A DNA stretch of 64,000 bases from NCBI RefSeq assembly GCF_033096005.1, contig NZ_AP026803.1, forward strand, positions 1 through 64,000, written 5' to 3'. The DNA is from Lactobacillus xylocopicola (GTDB taxonomy: Bacteria; Bacillota; Bacilli; Lactobacillales; Lactobacillaceae). Position numbers and translations under genes: made by a program. Below the pieces are notes generated by a model. The model worked only from the letters and a program-made list of their open reading frames with translations, was not told the DNA's origin and ran no database searches. The stretch's first letter is position 1. Each line of letters opens with the position of its first letter. Below are positions 10,302-19,543 of this stretch, one piece after another.

Positions 10302-12323
10302 ATGAAAGATTTTTTGCGTAAGCTTGAATTCCCTGCTTTTATCAAAGATTCACGGTTGACCGCTGCCATTATCATCATTTTGGCCTTGTCGCTCCTGGGC
10401 AGCATTGTTGCGTTGGTCATGAACCCATTATTTGGTTTAGCAATGGTGCTGATTTTTATTCTGACTGTTGTTTGTGTCGCATATGGTGCCTATATCTTAG
10501 CGGGTAATGCCAATAACTTTGCGGTTAGCCTGTCTTACCGGATTAAACGCAGTGAGCAAGAAGCGATGATTAAGATGCCTTTGGGCATTTTACTTTACGA
10601 TCAGGACCGGCAGATCCAGTGGGTGAACCCCTACTTGCAGCTTTACCTGAAAGATGAGGACTTGATTGGACATACAATCAAGTCAGTTGATTCAGATCTC
10701 GACCAGTTGATTGATCAGACGCTAAAAGCTAAAACCGCTGAAAATCATACTGTGAACTGGGATAACCACGAGTTTGAGATGGTCATTCAAGATAATTTGG
10801 GTGTCCTCTACCTGCTTGATATCACACGCTACGCGCAGATTGAGCATAAGTACAATAATGAATTGTTGGCGATTGGTCAGGTTTTTATTGATAATTATGA
10901 CGAACTGAGTGAGACGATGCGTGACCAAGAATTGACGGCTACAAGTTCGTACGTGCAGAATACCTTGAGTAATTATGCTAAGAGCTTTAATGCCTATCTT
11001 AAGCGGATTGACGAAGATCACTTTCTGCTGCTTTTGCATATGGAAGACTTGACCAAGATGGAAAAAGACAAGTTTTCAGTTTTGGATAAGATGCGGATGG
11101 AGACCAGCCGTAACAACACTCCGCTGACTCTATCAATTGGGATTGCCTTTGGCAGTAGTCAGATTACTGAGCTAGCAGACCAGGCTCAGTCTAACCTTGA
11201 CCTGGCCTTGGGGCGAGGCGGTGACCAGGTCGTCTTGAGTCAGCCAGGTGAGTCAGCCCGTTTCTACGGTGGTAAGTCTAACCCAATGGAAAAAAGGACG
11301 CGTGTTCGAGCGCGGATGGTTTCACAAGCTATCAGTGAACTCTTCAAGGAGGCTGACCGTGTCTTTGTTGTTGGTCATGCCAGTCCTGACATGGATTCAG
11401 TCGGCAGTGGTATTGGCGTTGTCAAAATCGCTCGGCTCCACGGAGTTAAGGCTAACTTTGTCCTCGATGTCAATAAGACTAACTATGATGTTAGCCGACT
11501 GCTTACTAAGATGCGGGAGGCCGAGGACGATCAGGAAGTCTTTGTTGCGCCAAATGAGGCACTGGAAAGTGTGACAGATAAGTCAGTCTTGGTAATGGTC
11601 GATCATTCCAAGTATTCTATTACCTACTCTAAGGATCTGTATGATCGCTTGAAGAATCGGATTATCGTGATTGACCACCACCGCCGCGGTGAAGAATTCC
11701 CCGAAAATCCGATGTTGACTTATGTTGAACCGTACGCATCATCTGCCTGTGAGTTAGTTACTGAGATGGTCGAGTACCAGCAGCCCAATTCTGGCAAACG
11801 CGTTTTGACAGATATTGAAGCTACAGCCATGCTGGCGGGTATCACGGTCGATTCTAAGGAGTTTTCCTTGCGTACAGGAACGAGAACTTTTGATGCAGCC
11901 AGTTACTTGCGCTCAATTGGTGCTAGTTCGGTCGGTGTGAGTGAGTTACTTAAGGAAGACATTGATAGTTTTCTGGAACGAACCAAGCTAGTTTCTAGTT
12001 TGCAGATGATTAAGCCTAAGATGGCAGTCTTATGCGGAAACGACAAGCAGGTGGTTGATCCGATTATTACGGCGCAAGCGGCTGATACTGCTCTTGACTT
12101 AGAAAATGTTGAGGCCAGCTTTGCCATTACGCGCCGTGACAAAGAGACCATCAGTATTTCAGCTCGTTCGATGGGTGACATTAATGTTCAAGTAATTATG
12201 GAAAAGCTTGGCGGCGGTGGACATCTATCTAACGCGGCAACCCAAATTAAGGGTATTACAGTTAAAGAAGCACTTGAAAAGTTGCTCGTCGCGGTTGATA
12301 CTTATGAACAAGAGAATGATTAA
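10302..12323 (+). CDS. gdpP: Cyclic-di-AMP phosphodiesterase GdpP
   Basis: Membrane phosphodiesterase that hydrolyses c-di-AMP and so affects osmolyte transport and wall stress. Two N-terminal membrane helices (about 17-60) are followed by a PAS-like domain, a degenerate GGDEF domain (about 170-310) and a DHH/DHHA1 catalytic part. DHH-family motifs are visible: VGHASPDMDSVGSG, VDHSKYS and IDHHRRGEE. The DHHA1 motif GGGGHLSNAAT lies near the C terminus. The 673-residue length is typical. It lies 12 bases before rplI in the common gdpP-rplI-dnaB order. Confidence 0.95.
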   Translation: MKDFLRKLEFPAFIKDSRLTAAIIIILALSLLGSIVALVMNPLFGLAMVLIFILTVVCVAYGAYILAGNANNFAVSLSYRIKRSEQEAMIKMPLGILLYDQDRQIQWVNPYLQLYLKDEDLIGHTIKSVDSDLDQLIDQTLKAKTAENHTVNWDNHEFEMVIQDNLGVLYLLDITRYAQIEHKYNNELLAIGQVFIDNYDELSETMRDQELTATSSYVQNTLSNYAKSFNAYLKRIDEDHFLLLLHMEDLTKMEKDKFSVLDKMRMETSRNNTPLTLSIGIAFGSSQITELADQAQSNLDLALGRGGDQVVLSQPGESARFYGGKSNPMEKRTRVRARMVSQAISELFKEADRVFVVGHASPDMDSVGSGIGVVKIARLHGVKANFVLDVNKTNYDVSRLLTKMREAEDDQEVFVAPNEALESVTDKSVLVMVDHSKYSITYSKDLYDRLKNRIIVIDHHRRGEEFPENPMLTYVEPYASSACELVTEMVEYQQPNSGKRVLTDIEATAMLAGITVDSKEFSLRTGTRTFDAASYLRSIGASSVGVSELLKEDIDSFLERTKLVSSLQMIKPKMAVLCGNDKQVVDPIITAQAADTALDLENVEASFAITRRDKETISISARSMGDINVQVIMEKLGGGGHLSNAATQIKGITVKEALEKLLVAVDTYEQEND

Positions 12324-12335
12324 AGGAGAAGACCA

Positions 12336-12791
12336 ATGAAAGTTATTTTTACTGAAGACGTTAGAGGTCGCGGCAAGCGCGGCGAAGTTAAAAATGTTCC
12401 CGATGGTTATGCCCAGAACTTTTTATTTAAACGTGGTCTGGCTAAGGCGGCGACTAAGGCCAATATGCATACTTTGGAACGCTTAGCAGCAAACGAAAAG
12501 GCGGCTTATGAGACTGAAAAGGCTGAAGCAGAAAAGGTCAAAGCAGAGCTCGACCGGGATGAGACGGTTGTGAACTTCAAGTCCAAGGCGGGTGAAGATG
12601 CTCGCTTGTTTGGTTCAATTTCAGGTAAAAGAATTGTCGAGGGGCTAGAAGAGCAGTTTGGAATTAAGGTCGACAAACGCAAATTGAGCCTGCCTGAGCC
12701 GATTAAGACCCTGGGCTACACAAATGTACCGGTTAAGTTATTTAAGGGCGTAGAAGCCAAAATTCGCGTTCACGTTACCGAACAGAATTAG
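12336..12791 (+). CDS. rplI: 50S ribosomal protein L9
   Basis: Large-subunit protein with two domains joined by a long helix. It starts [21 protein letters not shown] with the classic G-rich motif and continues [14 protein letters not shown]. The long charged helix is near residues 45-75 and the C-terminal domain ends RVHVTEQN. Its 151 residues are normal. ATG follows AAAGGAGA. Confidence 0.97.
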   Translation: MKVIFTEDVRGRGKRGEVKNVPDGYAQNFLFKRGLAKAATKANMHTLERLAANEKAAYETEKAEAEKVKAELDRDETVVNFKSKAGEDARLFGSISGKRIVEGLEEQFGIKVDKRKLSLPEPIKTLGYTNVPVKLFKGVEAKIRVHVTEQN

Positions 12792-12826
12792 CCCGCCGTT
12801 AGATTCTAAAAAAGTGGTCATAATTA

Positions 12827-14209
12827 ATGGATAATATTGTCTCGCAACAAATACCGCATGATGATGAAGCGGAAAAAGCGGTTTTAGGTGCAATTTTTAT
12901 TGATCCAGAGGTAATTGCGGATGCTAGTGCGGAAGTTCAAGCCGATGATTTCTATAAAAAAGCCAATCAGTTAATCTTCCAGGCAATGCTGAATTTGTCT
13001 GATCGCGGGGATGCAATCGATCCGTTGACTCTACAAGATGAGTTAACGAAGCAGAATCAAATGGATGATATTGGTGGTATTGCCTATGTGTCTGAGCTTG
13101 CTCTGGCCACGCCAACCGCGGCTCACGTTACTTACTACGCCAAAATCGTTCACCGAAAGGCGCTTTTGCGGCGGCTTATTTCGGCTAGCCAAAAAATTAT
13201 TTCTAATGCAATGCAGGATTCCGATGAAGTGACTGACATTCTTGATGACGCCGAGAGCGAAATCATGAATGTTTCTTCGGAAAACAATGTGAATGGTTTT
13301 CGCGGAATAAAGGATATTGTTAACGCAACAATTGAAGAAATCAACAATATTCCGGAAGACGGCAACATGGTCACAGGCTTGCCCACGGGCTTTGTCGAAC
13401 TCGACAAGATGACGACTGGTTTCCATGATGACGAGCTGATTATTGTGGCTGCGCGGCCCGGGGTTGGTAAAACGTCCTTTGCCATGAATATTGCCCAGTT
13501 TGTCGGCTTACATACTGATCAAGCGGTGGCGGTCTTTTCGCTGGAAATGAGCGGTGAACAGCTGGTTCAACGGATGCTTGCCTCAGAAGGGCTGATTAAC
13601 TCCCAACACCTCAGGACGGGGCAGCTGGATGAAGAAGAGTGGAGCAAGCTGGTGATTGCTTCGGGGTCACTGGCGAACGCTGATGTCTACATTGATGACA
13701 CGCCGGGGATTAAGATGAGTGAGATCAGGGCCCAGGCCCGCCGCTTAGCCAAAGAGAAGGGGAACTTAGGGTTAATTGTAATTGATTACCTGCAGTTAAT
13801 TGAAGGACCACGCAGCGAGTCGCGCCAGCAAGAAGTCTCGGCGATTTCGCGGCAATTAAAAAAGTTGGCCAAGGAAATTCACGTTCCGGTAATTGCCCTG
13901 TCCCAGTTATCGCGGTCGGTTGAACAGCGGCAAGACAAGCGCCCAGTTCTGTCTGATATTCGTGAATCCGGTTCAATTGAGCAAGATGCCGACATCGTTT
14001 CATTTTTGTATCGCGATGATTATTATCGCGACGAAGATGAAGATGGCGGTGGCGAACACCAGGAAGTTGATGCTGAAGACGATAATGGTGAAGTTGAAGT
14101 AATTATTGAAAAGAACCGGTCGGGTAGCCGCGGAACCGTCAAGTTGATGTTCTCCAAGCCCTATAACCGCTTTTCCAACCTTGATTATCGTCATAGTCAG
14201 CCGGGTTAA
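12827..14209 (+). CDS. dnaB: Replicative DNA helicase DnaB
   Basis: Hexameric replicative helicase (called DnaC in B. subtilis). The N-terminal domain begins IPHDDEAEKAVLGAIF. The RecA-like core has Walker A ARPGVGKTSFAMN near 208-215, Walker B LIVIDYLQLI and the RESGSIEQDADI segment. There are 460 residues. A highly acidic stretch with Asp/Glu/Gly (about 405-428) lies between the YRDDYY motif and IIEKNRSGSRG. It ends with a disordered tail. Confidence 0.97.
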   Translation: MDNIVSQQIPHDDEAEKAVLGAIFIDPEVIADASAEVQADDFYKKANQLIFQAMLNLSDRGDAIDPLTLQDELTKQNQMDDIGGIAYVSELALATPTAAHVTYYAKIVHRKALLRRLISASQKIISNAMQDSDEVTDILDDAESEIMNVSSENNVNGFRGIKDIVNATIEEINNIPEDGNMVTGLPTGFVELDKMTTGFHDDELIIVAARPGVGKTSFAMNIAQFVGLHTDQAVAVFSLEMSGEQLVQRMLASEGLINSQHLRTGQLDEEEWSKLVIASGSLANADVYIDDTPGIKMSEIRAQARRLAKEKGNLGLIVIDYLQLIEGPRSESRQQEVSAISRQLKKLAKEIHVPVIALSQLSRSVEQRQDKRPVLSDIRESGSIEQDADIVSFLYRDDYYRDEDEDGGGEHQEVDAEDDNGEVEVIIEKNRSGSRGTVKLMFSKPYNRFSNLDYRHSQPG

Positions 14210-14342
14210 AGGAAGCCAAAACAGCTCTGTCCCTTTATTGCTGATCATTTTATAAAAAAACAAGCGTTTTCAATGACATTATTTGCTAGTAGTTGTACTA
14301 TCAAGGTGTACATAGATATGTTTTATGAAAGGACAGATTACT

Positions 14343-14501
14343 ATGGTTGATAAAGGATTCAAAGACAAGGTAGCTGGTAAGGCTAAAGAAGTCAAGGGTA
14401 AAGTTCAACAAGCTGCCGGCGACATGAAAGATAAGGCGCAGGAAGCGACTGATAGCGTTAAAGATAAGGTCGATGACGTTAAAGACAACATGAAGAAATA
14501 A
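14343..14501 (+). CDS. CsbD-like small stress protein
   Basis: 52 residues, almost all Lys, Asp, Glu, Ala and Gly. The pattern KDKVAGKAKEVKGKVQQAAGD is cut here as KVAGKAKEVKGKVQQAAGD and is typical of the CsbD family. These are short helical proteins induced by general stress in Firmicutes; molecular role unknown. ATG at 14343 follows GAAAGGA at good spacing. It is a single gene with its own terminator. Confidence 0.85.
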   Translation: MVDKGFKDKVAGKAKEVKGKVQQAAGDMKDKAQEATDSVKDKVDDVKDNMKK

Positions 14502-14512
14502 TTGTGTAAATA

Positions 14513-14550
14513 AAAAGAGTCAGTGGGAAATAGTTTCCGCTGGCTCTTTT
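14513..14550 (+). terminator. Terminator after the csbD-like gene
   Basis: AAAAGAG..CAG.GGAAA pairs with TTTCC.CTG.CTCTTTT across loop TAG. It has A on one side and T on the other, so it may serve both strands; the minus-strand gene at 14576 ends nearby. Confidence 0.8.
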
Positions 14551-14575
14551 GTGTTACACATGAAACAAGTTAGAC

Positions 14576-15775
14576 CTAGTGTAGCTTCTGCTGGATGTCT
14601 GGCGGTAGTTTCAAATTAGGGTGCGCCGGATCGTAGAATTCGTAAAAAACAGGTGCCTTGTTAGAATCGTTACTCTTGGGGTAAAGCGCATAATTGCTGG
14701 CCATCAGGGGGACGGTCAGGTTGTTCTTATACGAGTCCCAAATATTGCTAAAAATCTGCGCAATTAGTTTCCGTTCTTGCGGATCCAGTGACATGAAGAC
14801 CCGGCTGAGGCGATAGGTCCCAACTAGCTTGTTCCTAGTCAACTGGTGCAATTGATCAATGTCAAAGTTTTCAAAGGCCTCAAATAAGTCGGAGAAAGTT
14901 TCCTCTCGTTTGTCTTTAGGGATAGAGTGGGTGAAGCTGATGAAGGCATGGCGAATTATCCTGCTTCCCGGTGAAAGTCCAGCTGCCAGCGTGAAACTAT
15001 CCCGACCAACCGACCAGCGCCTTGGATCATGCTGGTTGCGCATTGCTACCGTACTTTTAACAACCAAGGTTTGTTCGGGATGGTCTAGCATGGCCCCAAA
15101 AATTGACCCTTGGGGGATGTATGTCCGCATTTTGGGCATGGCCTGCACAAAGCCCGGACTGGTATACACCTTGTGAAAGAAACCCGGACCGTCGAAGCTA
15201 ATAGCCTTGATAACGCGAGCTTGAATTGCTGGCGTGGCGACACTAAGGGCATATTGGGCGAAGTTGCCGCCCTTAGAGTGACCAAGCAGGTAGATTCGTT
15301 TGTGGGGATAGCGCTGGGCGATGGTTGCGAGGTAATCAGCGGCCACATTTTGACCGTAAATTTCGGGCATGTAGTTCATGCGCATATCTTCCTGCCAGCC
15401 CGTCATGGAACCATCTGTTCCGCGAAAGACAACTGCAAGTGTGTCCGCGTTAATAACAAAAGTAGCAGCACAGAACTGTAAGGGATGAGGAACCGTTTCC
15501 AGTCGGTCAGTCCAATCAAGAATCTTAATAGAGCCAATTCTCGGACTTTCTGAAAGCAGAATTATTTCGGCTGCTGTTTCAGAATGCATTTGATGCTGAA
15601 AAGACGGTGATTTGCGCAACTGGTCTGCAACTTCGCCTAATGTGTGGTTAGCAACTGAATCGTCGGCTGGTAGGTAGACCAGGGAAGATAGGAGAGCTGC
15701 ATCGACACTGTTGAATGGTTTTTCGGCAAACAAGAGGTCGCCGCGCCAACGTAAGTAGTCAAGTGAACCAGCCAT
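14576..15775 (-). CDS. Mbeg1-like (DUF2974) alpha/beta-hydrolase
   Basis: 399-residue intracellular protein with the alpha/beta-hydrolase fold. A nucleophile elbow is seen as LLGHSKGGN (near 185), preceded by VFRGTDGSMTGWQEDM as in lipase class 3-like proteins. The start MAGSLDYLRWRGDLLF is typical of DUF2974 proteins, common in Lactobacillus. Substrate unknown. ATG follows GAAAGGAGC on the minus strand. Confidence 0.82.
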   Translation of the reverse strand: MAGSLDYLRWRGDLLFAEKPFNSVDAALLSSLVYLPADDSVANHTLGEVADQLRKSPSFQHQMHSETAAEIILLSESPRIGSIKILDWTDRLETVPHPLQFCAATFVINADTLAVVFRGTDGSMTGWQEDMRMNYMPEIYGQNVAADYLATIAQRYPHKRIYLLGHSKGGNFAQYALSVATPAIQARVIKAISFDGPGFFHKVYTSPGFVQAMPKMRTYIPQGSIFGAMLDHPEQTLVVKSTVAMRNQHDPRRWSVGRDSFTLAAGLSPGSRIIRHAFISFTHSIPKDKREETFSDLFEAFENFDIDQLHQLTRNKLVGTYRLSRVFMSLDPQERKLIAQIFSNIWDSYKNNLTVPLMASNYALYPKSNDSNKAPVFYEFYDPAHPNLKLPPDIQQKLH

Positions 15776-15898
15776 TAATTTGCTCCTTTCAAATAAAAGT
15801 ACTTATATTGTATATAATTATGTTGGTAAATAGCAAAAAATAAGCAAAAAAAAGCAATAGATTTATCCATTGCTTAATGATTAGTAAATATTTGCTTG

Positions 15899-16603
15899 TT
15901 ATTTGCTAATACTAGAATAACTAATGCGCTTAATGTCGGGGTATTTGCGCAGCGCCATAATAATTTTGTTTTCGTCAATGTTGTTGTTGATGATGCCATC
16001 TACAAAGAAGATGATTCGCTTATCAGTAACGTTGAGTATCTTGACAGATACATTTTCAACGTGATTGGCCTCTAGTTCAGCTTCGATAGTATGCAAAATC
16101 TTGTGCTTGTTAACGGCCTCAATCTGAATGTTAAAGCGAATATGCATAATAATCTTGTCGATGAGACTATCATCGTGGAACAACATCTGGATGATGAATA
16201 GCAGAATAGTTGTGGCAATACCTAGCAGGTATAGGCCTGATCCGATCGCCATGCCAATAGCGGCTGTGGCCCAGATACCTGCAGCGGTGGTTAAGCCGGA
16301 AATTTGCTGCTTCTTAACCAAAATCGCTCCGGCACCAATAAATGAAATACCGGATACAATTTGCGCAGCAATTCGTGAAGGGTCTAAGGCCATATCAGAC
16401 ATTTTAAGTAAGTCAGCAAAACCATACTTTGAAACAATCATAAAGAGGGCAGAAGAAAATGCTACAACTATGTGGGTTCTAACCCCCGCGCTTTTTCGTT
16501 GAATTGCCCGTTCATAGCCAATCAGGGCGCCACACAGCGAAGCTACCAGGATTCGCAATAACCAAGAAAATTGATCAGCAACCGGCATTATATCGATCAT
16601 CAT
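15899..16603 (-). CDS. MgtC/SapB family membrane protein
   Basis: 234-residue protein with an N-terminal MgtC domain of about four membrane helices (residues 10-140). It includes LCGALIGYERAIQRKSAG and SGISFIGAGAILV, both family hallmarks. A C-terminal ACT-like soluble domain (145-234) follows. Family members affect Mg2+ stress survival or ATP-synthase activity; the role in lactobacilli is not established. Three alternative ATG codons crowd the start; 16603 follows GAGTGAT. Confidence 0.88.
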   Translation of the reverse strand: MMIDIMPVADQFSWLLRILVASLCGALIGYERAIQRKSAGVRTHIVVAFSSALFMIVSKYGFADLLKMSDMALDPSRIAAQIVSGISFIGAGAILVKKQQISGLTTAAGIWATAAIGMAIGSGLYLLGIATTILLFIIQMLFHDDSLIDKIIMHIRFNIQIEAVNKHKILHTIEAELEANHVENVSVKILNVTDKRIIFFVDGIINNNIDENKIIMALRKYPDIKRISYSSISK

Positions 16604-16765
16604 ATCACTCCATTTGAAAAAATCAGTTTGTACTATACTTGGAGAAATTATACTCTAAATACCTTATCAAGAATTAGTTATAACAAAAATTAAGGAAATG
16701 TCAAAAAGCACTTGCAAGAACACGGCTAATATGGTTTAATTAATATCGTTGTCAAGTTTGACAAT

Positions 16766-16838
16766 GCTGACTTAGCTCAGTTGGCAGAGCACGTCACTAG
16801 TAATGATGAGGTCGGAGGTTCGAATCCTCTAGTCAGCA
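16766..16838 (+). tRNA. tRNA-Thr (anticodon AGT)
   Basis: 73 bases fold into a full cloverleaf. The acceptor GCTGACT/AGTCAGC is perfect with discriminator A. The D stem is GCTC/GAGC, the anticodon stem CGTCA/TGATG with loop CTAGTAA, and the T stem GGAGG/CCTCT with TTCGAAT. The anticodon reads AGT, decoding ACU and, if A34 is converted to inosine, ACC. CCA is not encoded. It marks the left edge of the AT-rich island. Confidence 0.95.
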
Positions 16839-16860
16839 TAAATTTTTATAAATTAGCTCT

Positions 16861-16912
16861 AAGAAGTCTATTATTGAGGTGTTATAAATACCTTGATAAT
16901 AGACTTCTTTCT
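16861..16912 (+). terminator. Strong terminator after tRNA-Thr
   Basis: A perfect 14-bp outer stem (16861-16874 with 16896-16909) plus a GAGGT/ACCTT inner part; loop GTTATAAAT region; T-rich tail. Confidence 0.9.
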
Positions 16913-17104
16913 TGTTTTTAATTTTTAGTTGATACTTATGCAAAGTTGTTAATATTTAGCTTTTGCTACAAAAGTAGAATTTGGTAATTTTTGTGGGGTG
17001 TTTTAAATATAAAATTGCTAAGATTGGAGCGAAAATTTATCGGCAATTAAAGGCAATTAGTGTTAGTTATTGGACTACCAAAATTGCTTTACAAAGAGGT
17101 AATA

Positions 17105-17311
17105 ATGATATATTTTGAAAATGCTAATAATCAAGAGTATCTTTTTTAGATTGCTAGACCTATACCAAGGCAGTATTTAAGGACATCATTAGCAGACGCT
17201 GTTGGAAAACCTGAACTCGCAGATTATAATAAATATCCAAATTGGGAGCAGGTAAAAATGACTAGAAATAAGTTGGGACAATCATTTTCAAGCGAAAAGT
17301 TGGTGTACTAA
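17105..17311 (+). pseudogene. Short ORF interrupted by an amber codon, function unknown
   Basis: Reading from ATG 17105 gives MIYFENANNQEYLF, then TAG, then about 53 more residues in the same frame (IARPIPRQYLRTSLAD...) ending at TAA 17309. The second part has ordinary protein composition. I do not recognise the family. It may be the relic of a larger gene at the tRNA-proximal edge of the island. The upstream context GAGGTAATA could be its ribosome site. Confidence 0.35.
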
Positions 17312-17315
17312 TAAC

Positions 17316-18209
17316 ATGGTGATAAGCAACTTTTTATTGATTGCCTTTGCAATAATGTCATCTTTGTCCAGGGGGATAATCTCAGTAATTGATCGTTATC
17401 AGATGGGTTACCGCCATCAAAGTTCAATTAATGTGAATTTTTTGAATAATCTTTGCAGTACGGCATTAGTAACCATATTTTTAATTGGTTTGTTGAATAA
17501 ATTCCCCACGCCCAAAATAACGGGAAACTATGTTGGCAAAATTATTATTTACGGTTTGCTTGCACAGCTAGTTGCGTATGGCTACAGCTATGTTTTTAAA
17601 AAAGTAACGATAATGCAATCCATTGTTTTAAGCAAAATGACCGACTTGTTTATTCCCTTAGCCATCTGTTTAACCATGGGTTACTTTAACAAGTCGTCAT
17701 ATTTGATCTCAATTATATCTACGATCATTGTAGTTTGTTACATTATTTTTAAGCAGAGACACAGTCAGATGAATGTAACAACTTTGTTAAAAACATTTAT
17801 GGTTATTGGTCCCCTGTTGATTGTACAAGCAGCACTATCGCCATTATTAACTAAAGAGGTTATAAGGCTGGTTGATCTGGTATACTTCACGATTGCTACA
17901 ATTTATATTCGTTGTATCATCACAATTATTACTTTTTGGGTTAAGCATCATAGTTTGCGCATTAAGGGTGTAAAAATTAACAAACAGCTCTTTGGGATTT
18001 ATGGTGCGCGTGCAGTTTTGACAATACTGGCACAAGCGACTTATACCTTAGCAACATCATCGCCTAATTCGGGAATTGCGTGGATTTTTCTTAATATGAC
18101 CAATTTATATAGTGTTATTTTTGGTAGTTTTGCATTAAAGGAAAAAATCCATGTTTCTGATGTGCTACTGATTATTTGTATTTTTGGGTTAGCGCTAATA
18201 TCCAAATAA
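17316..18209 (+). CDS. DMT (EamA-like) family membrane transporter
   Basis: 297 residues with about ten hydrophobic helices and the two-half layout of drug/metabolite transporters. The C-terminal half contains ARAVLTILAQATYTLA and VIFGSFALKEKIHVSD, the usual DMT ending where a conserved Glu follows the penultimate helix. Substrate unknown. It begins four bases after the decayed ORF and is AT-rich like the rest of the island. Whether it belongs functionally with the RiPP cassette 400 bases downstream is unclear. Confidence 0.75.
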   Translation: MVISNFLLIAFAIMSSLSRGIISVIDRYQMGYRHQSSINVNFLNNLCSTALVTIFLIGLLNKFPTPKITGNYVGKIIIYGLLAQLVAYGYSYVFKKVTIMQSIVLSKMTDLFIPLAICLTMGYFNKSSYLISIISTIIVVCYIIFKQRHSQMNVTTLLKTFMVIGPLLIVQAALSPLLTKEVIRLVDLVYFTIATIYIRCIITIITFWVKHHSLRIKGVKINKQLFGIYGARAVLTILAQATYTLATSSPNSGIAWIFLNMTNLYSVIFGSFALKEKIHVSDVLLIICIFGLALISK

Positions 18210-18311
18210 TTAAATTATGACTTAAGCTATAGTGACCACAAAGGTGGCCGCAGAGTTTTGCTGATAAGCCTTAAAAGGGTTGTGACAAAAATAAGTGAAA
18301 ATATCCTTTAA
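18210..18311. other. Intergenic, no gene seen
   Basis: AT-rich spacer after the DMT gene with a weak ACAAAGGTGGCCGC segment; no ORF or clear promoter. The larger gap continues after the hairpin repeat to 18615. Confidence 0.4.
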
Positions 18312-18396
18312 GCTTCTACTCGTACTAAGAAAACAATCGAAAGATTTTTAAGTCTGTGATCCAGGTTCAGAAGAATTTAGACGACAGGCTTTTTTG
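18312..18396 (+). repeat. Hairpin-terminator repeat, copy 1
   Basis: Shares with copy 3 (26652) an almost identical 5' part (CTTCTA..., ACTAAGAAAACAATCGAAAG), then a hairpin starting AAGTCTG at 18350 and ending ACAGGCTTTTTTG. The stem is imperfect here, with several mismatches near its middle. It can act as the terminator of the DMT gene. Confidence 0.75.
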
Positions 18397-18615
18397 TTGC
18401 AGTTGTTGGAGCAGTATACCATCGGTAGAATGAGTTCCCCCTTGGGCAGGGGAATACTATCAAGATGTTTATGAAAACATATATCCATGTAAACAAAGAT
18501 CGTAATGCAAAATGCCGGAGTTGATAATGAATAGCAAATAATAGTGAAATTGCTTGTAAAACCCTCTTCTACATTATATAATGATTAAAGTATTATAAAA
18601 TAAGGAATTTTAAAT

Positions 18616-19542
18616 GTGATAAATATAAAAGTAATTAGTTATAGCTATAAAACTTTTGAAAAAAATTCTGGATTACATGGAACAATAAAAGACTTTTTTC
18701 ATCGTGAGAAAGTATATGTGTCTGCGTTAAAAAAAGTTAACCTGAACATAAAAGATGGTGAAGTTGTTGGCTTAATAGGTCCAAATGGTGCTGGTAAAAC
18801 AACATTAGTTAAAGTTTTAACGGGAATTCTGTCTCCGACTAATGGTCAAGTAGTGATAGATGGGATATTCCCAGACAGCCATGACAAAAAAATGTTAGCA
18901 AATATTGGTGTGCTTTTTGGTCAAAAATCACAGCTTTCTTGGGATTTGCCTCCCATTGACACTCTTAATATGTTGGGAAGTATTTATAATATTGATGTTA
19001 ATGATTTCGATGCAAGATTGTCGGAACTTTCAAATATGTTGAATGCCAAAGATATCTTACGTACGCCAACTAGAAATCTTTCTTTGGGACAACGAGTAAA
19101 GTGCGATTTAATATGTTCTTTAATACATAATCCTAAATATTTGTTTCTTGATGAGCCTACTTTGGGATTAGATCTAGTAACTCAAGAAAGTATATATAAT
19201 TTTTTACGTAAATTAAATCAAGTTAATGGTACAACGATTATAATAACATCGCATAATATGCGTGATATTGAGGCTGTAACAAAAAGGCTGTTAATTTTGG
19301 CAAAAGGTAAAATTATTTTTGACGGTTCAATTAAATCATTACCAGTAAATGTTAATGAATATAAAAAATTTTGCGTTAGATTATATGATGGTAAAAAAGA
19401 ACAAATTGAAGAAAATATATCTGCCGATAATTTAAGTAAGACATTGAAAAGTATAGATCCAAAACAAATAATTTCTATTTCACGTGAAGGTGTGTCAGTT
19501 GAGGAATTGATTTTGAAAATTTATAAAAATCAGGAATTTTGA
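18616..19542 (+). CDS. ABC transporter ATP-binding protein, RiPP cassette
   Basis: 308-residue ATPase of the exporter type. Walker A GPNGAGKTT is at 55-63, the signature LSLGQRVKCDL near 147, and Walker B LFLDEPTLGLD follows. The N-terminal 35 residues (FFHREKVYVSALKKV) and overall length match ATPases that pair with two ABC-2 permeases. The start is GTG behind AAGGAA. It lies two bases before the first permease and has the same design as the ATPase at 42883. The natural inference is export of, or immunity to, the product of the 47-residue peptide. Confidence 0.88.
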   Translation: MINIKVISYSYKTFEKNSGLHGTIKDFFHREKVYVSALKKVNLNIKDGEVVGLIGPNGAGKTTLVKVLTGILSPTNGQVVIDGIFPDSHDKKMLANIGVLFGQKSQLSWDLPPIDTLNMLGSIYNIDVNDFDARLSELSNMLNAKDILRTPTRNLSLGQRVKCDLICSLIHNPKYLFLDEPTLGLDLVTQESIYNFLRKLNQVNGTTIIITSHNMRDIEAVTKRLLILAKGKIIFDGSIKSLPVNVNEYKKFCVRLYDGKKEQIEENISADNLSKTLKSIDPKQIISISREGVSVEELILKIYKNQEF

Positions 19543-19543
19543 G

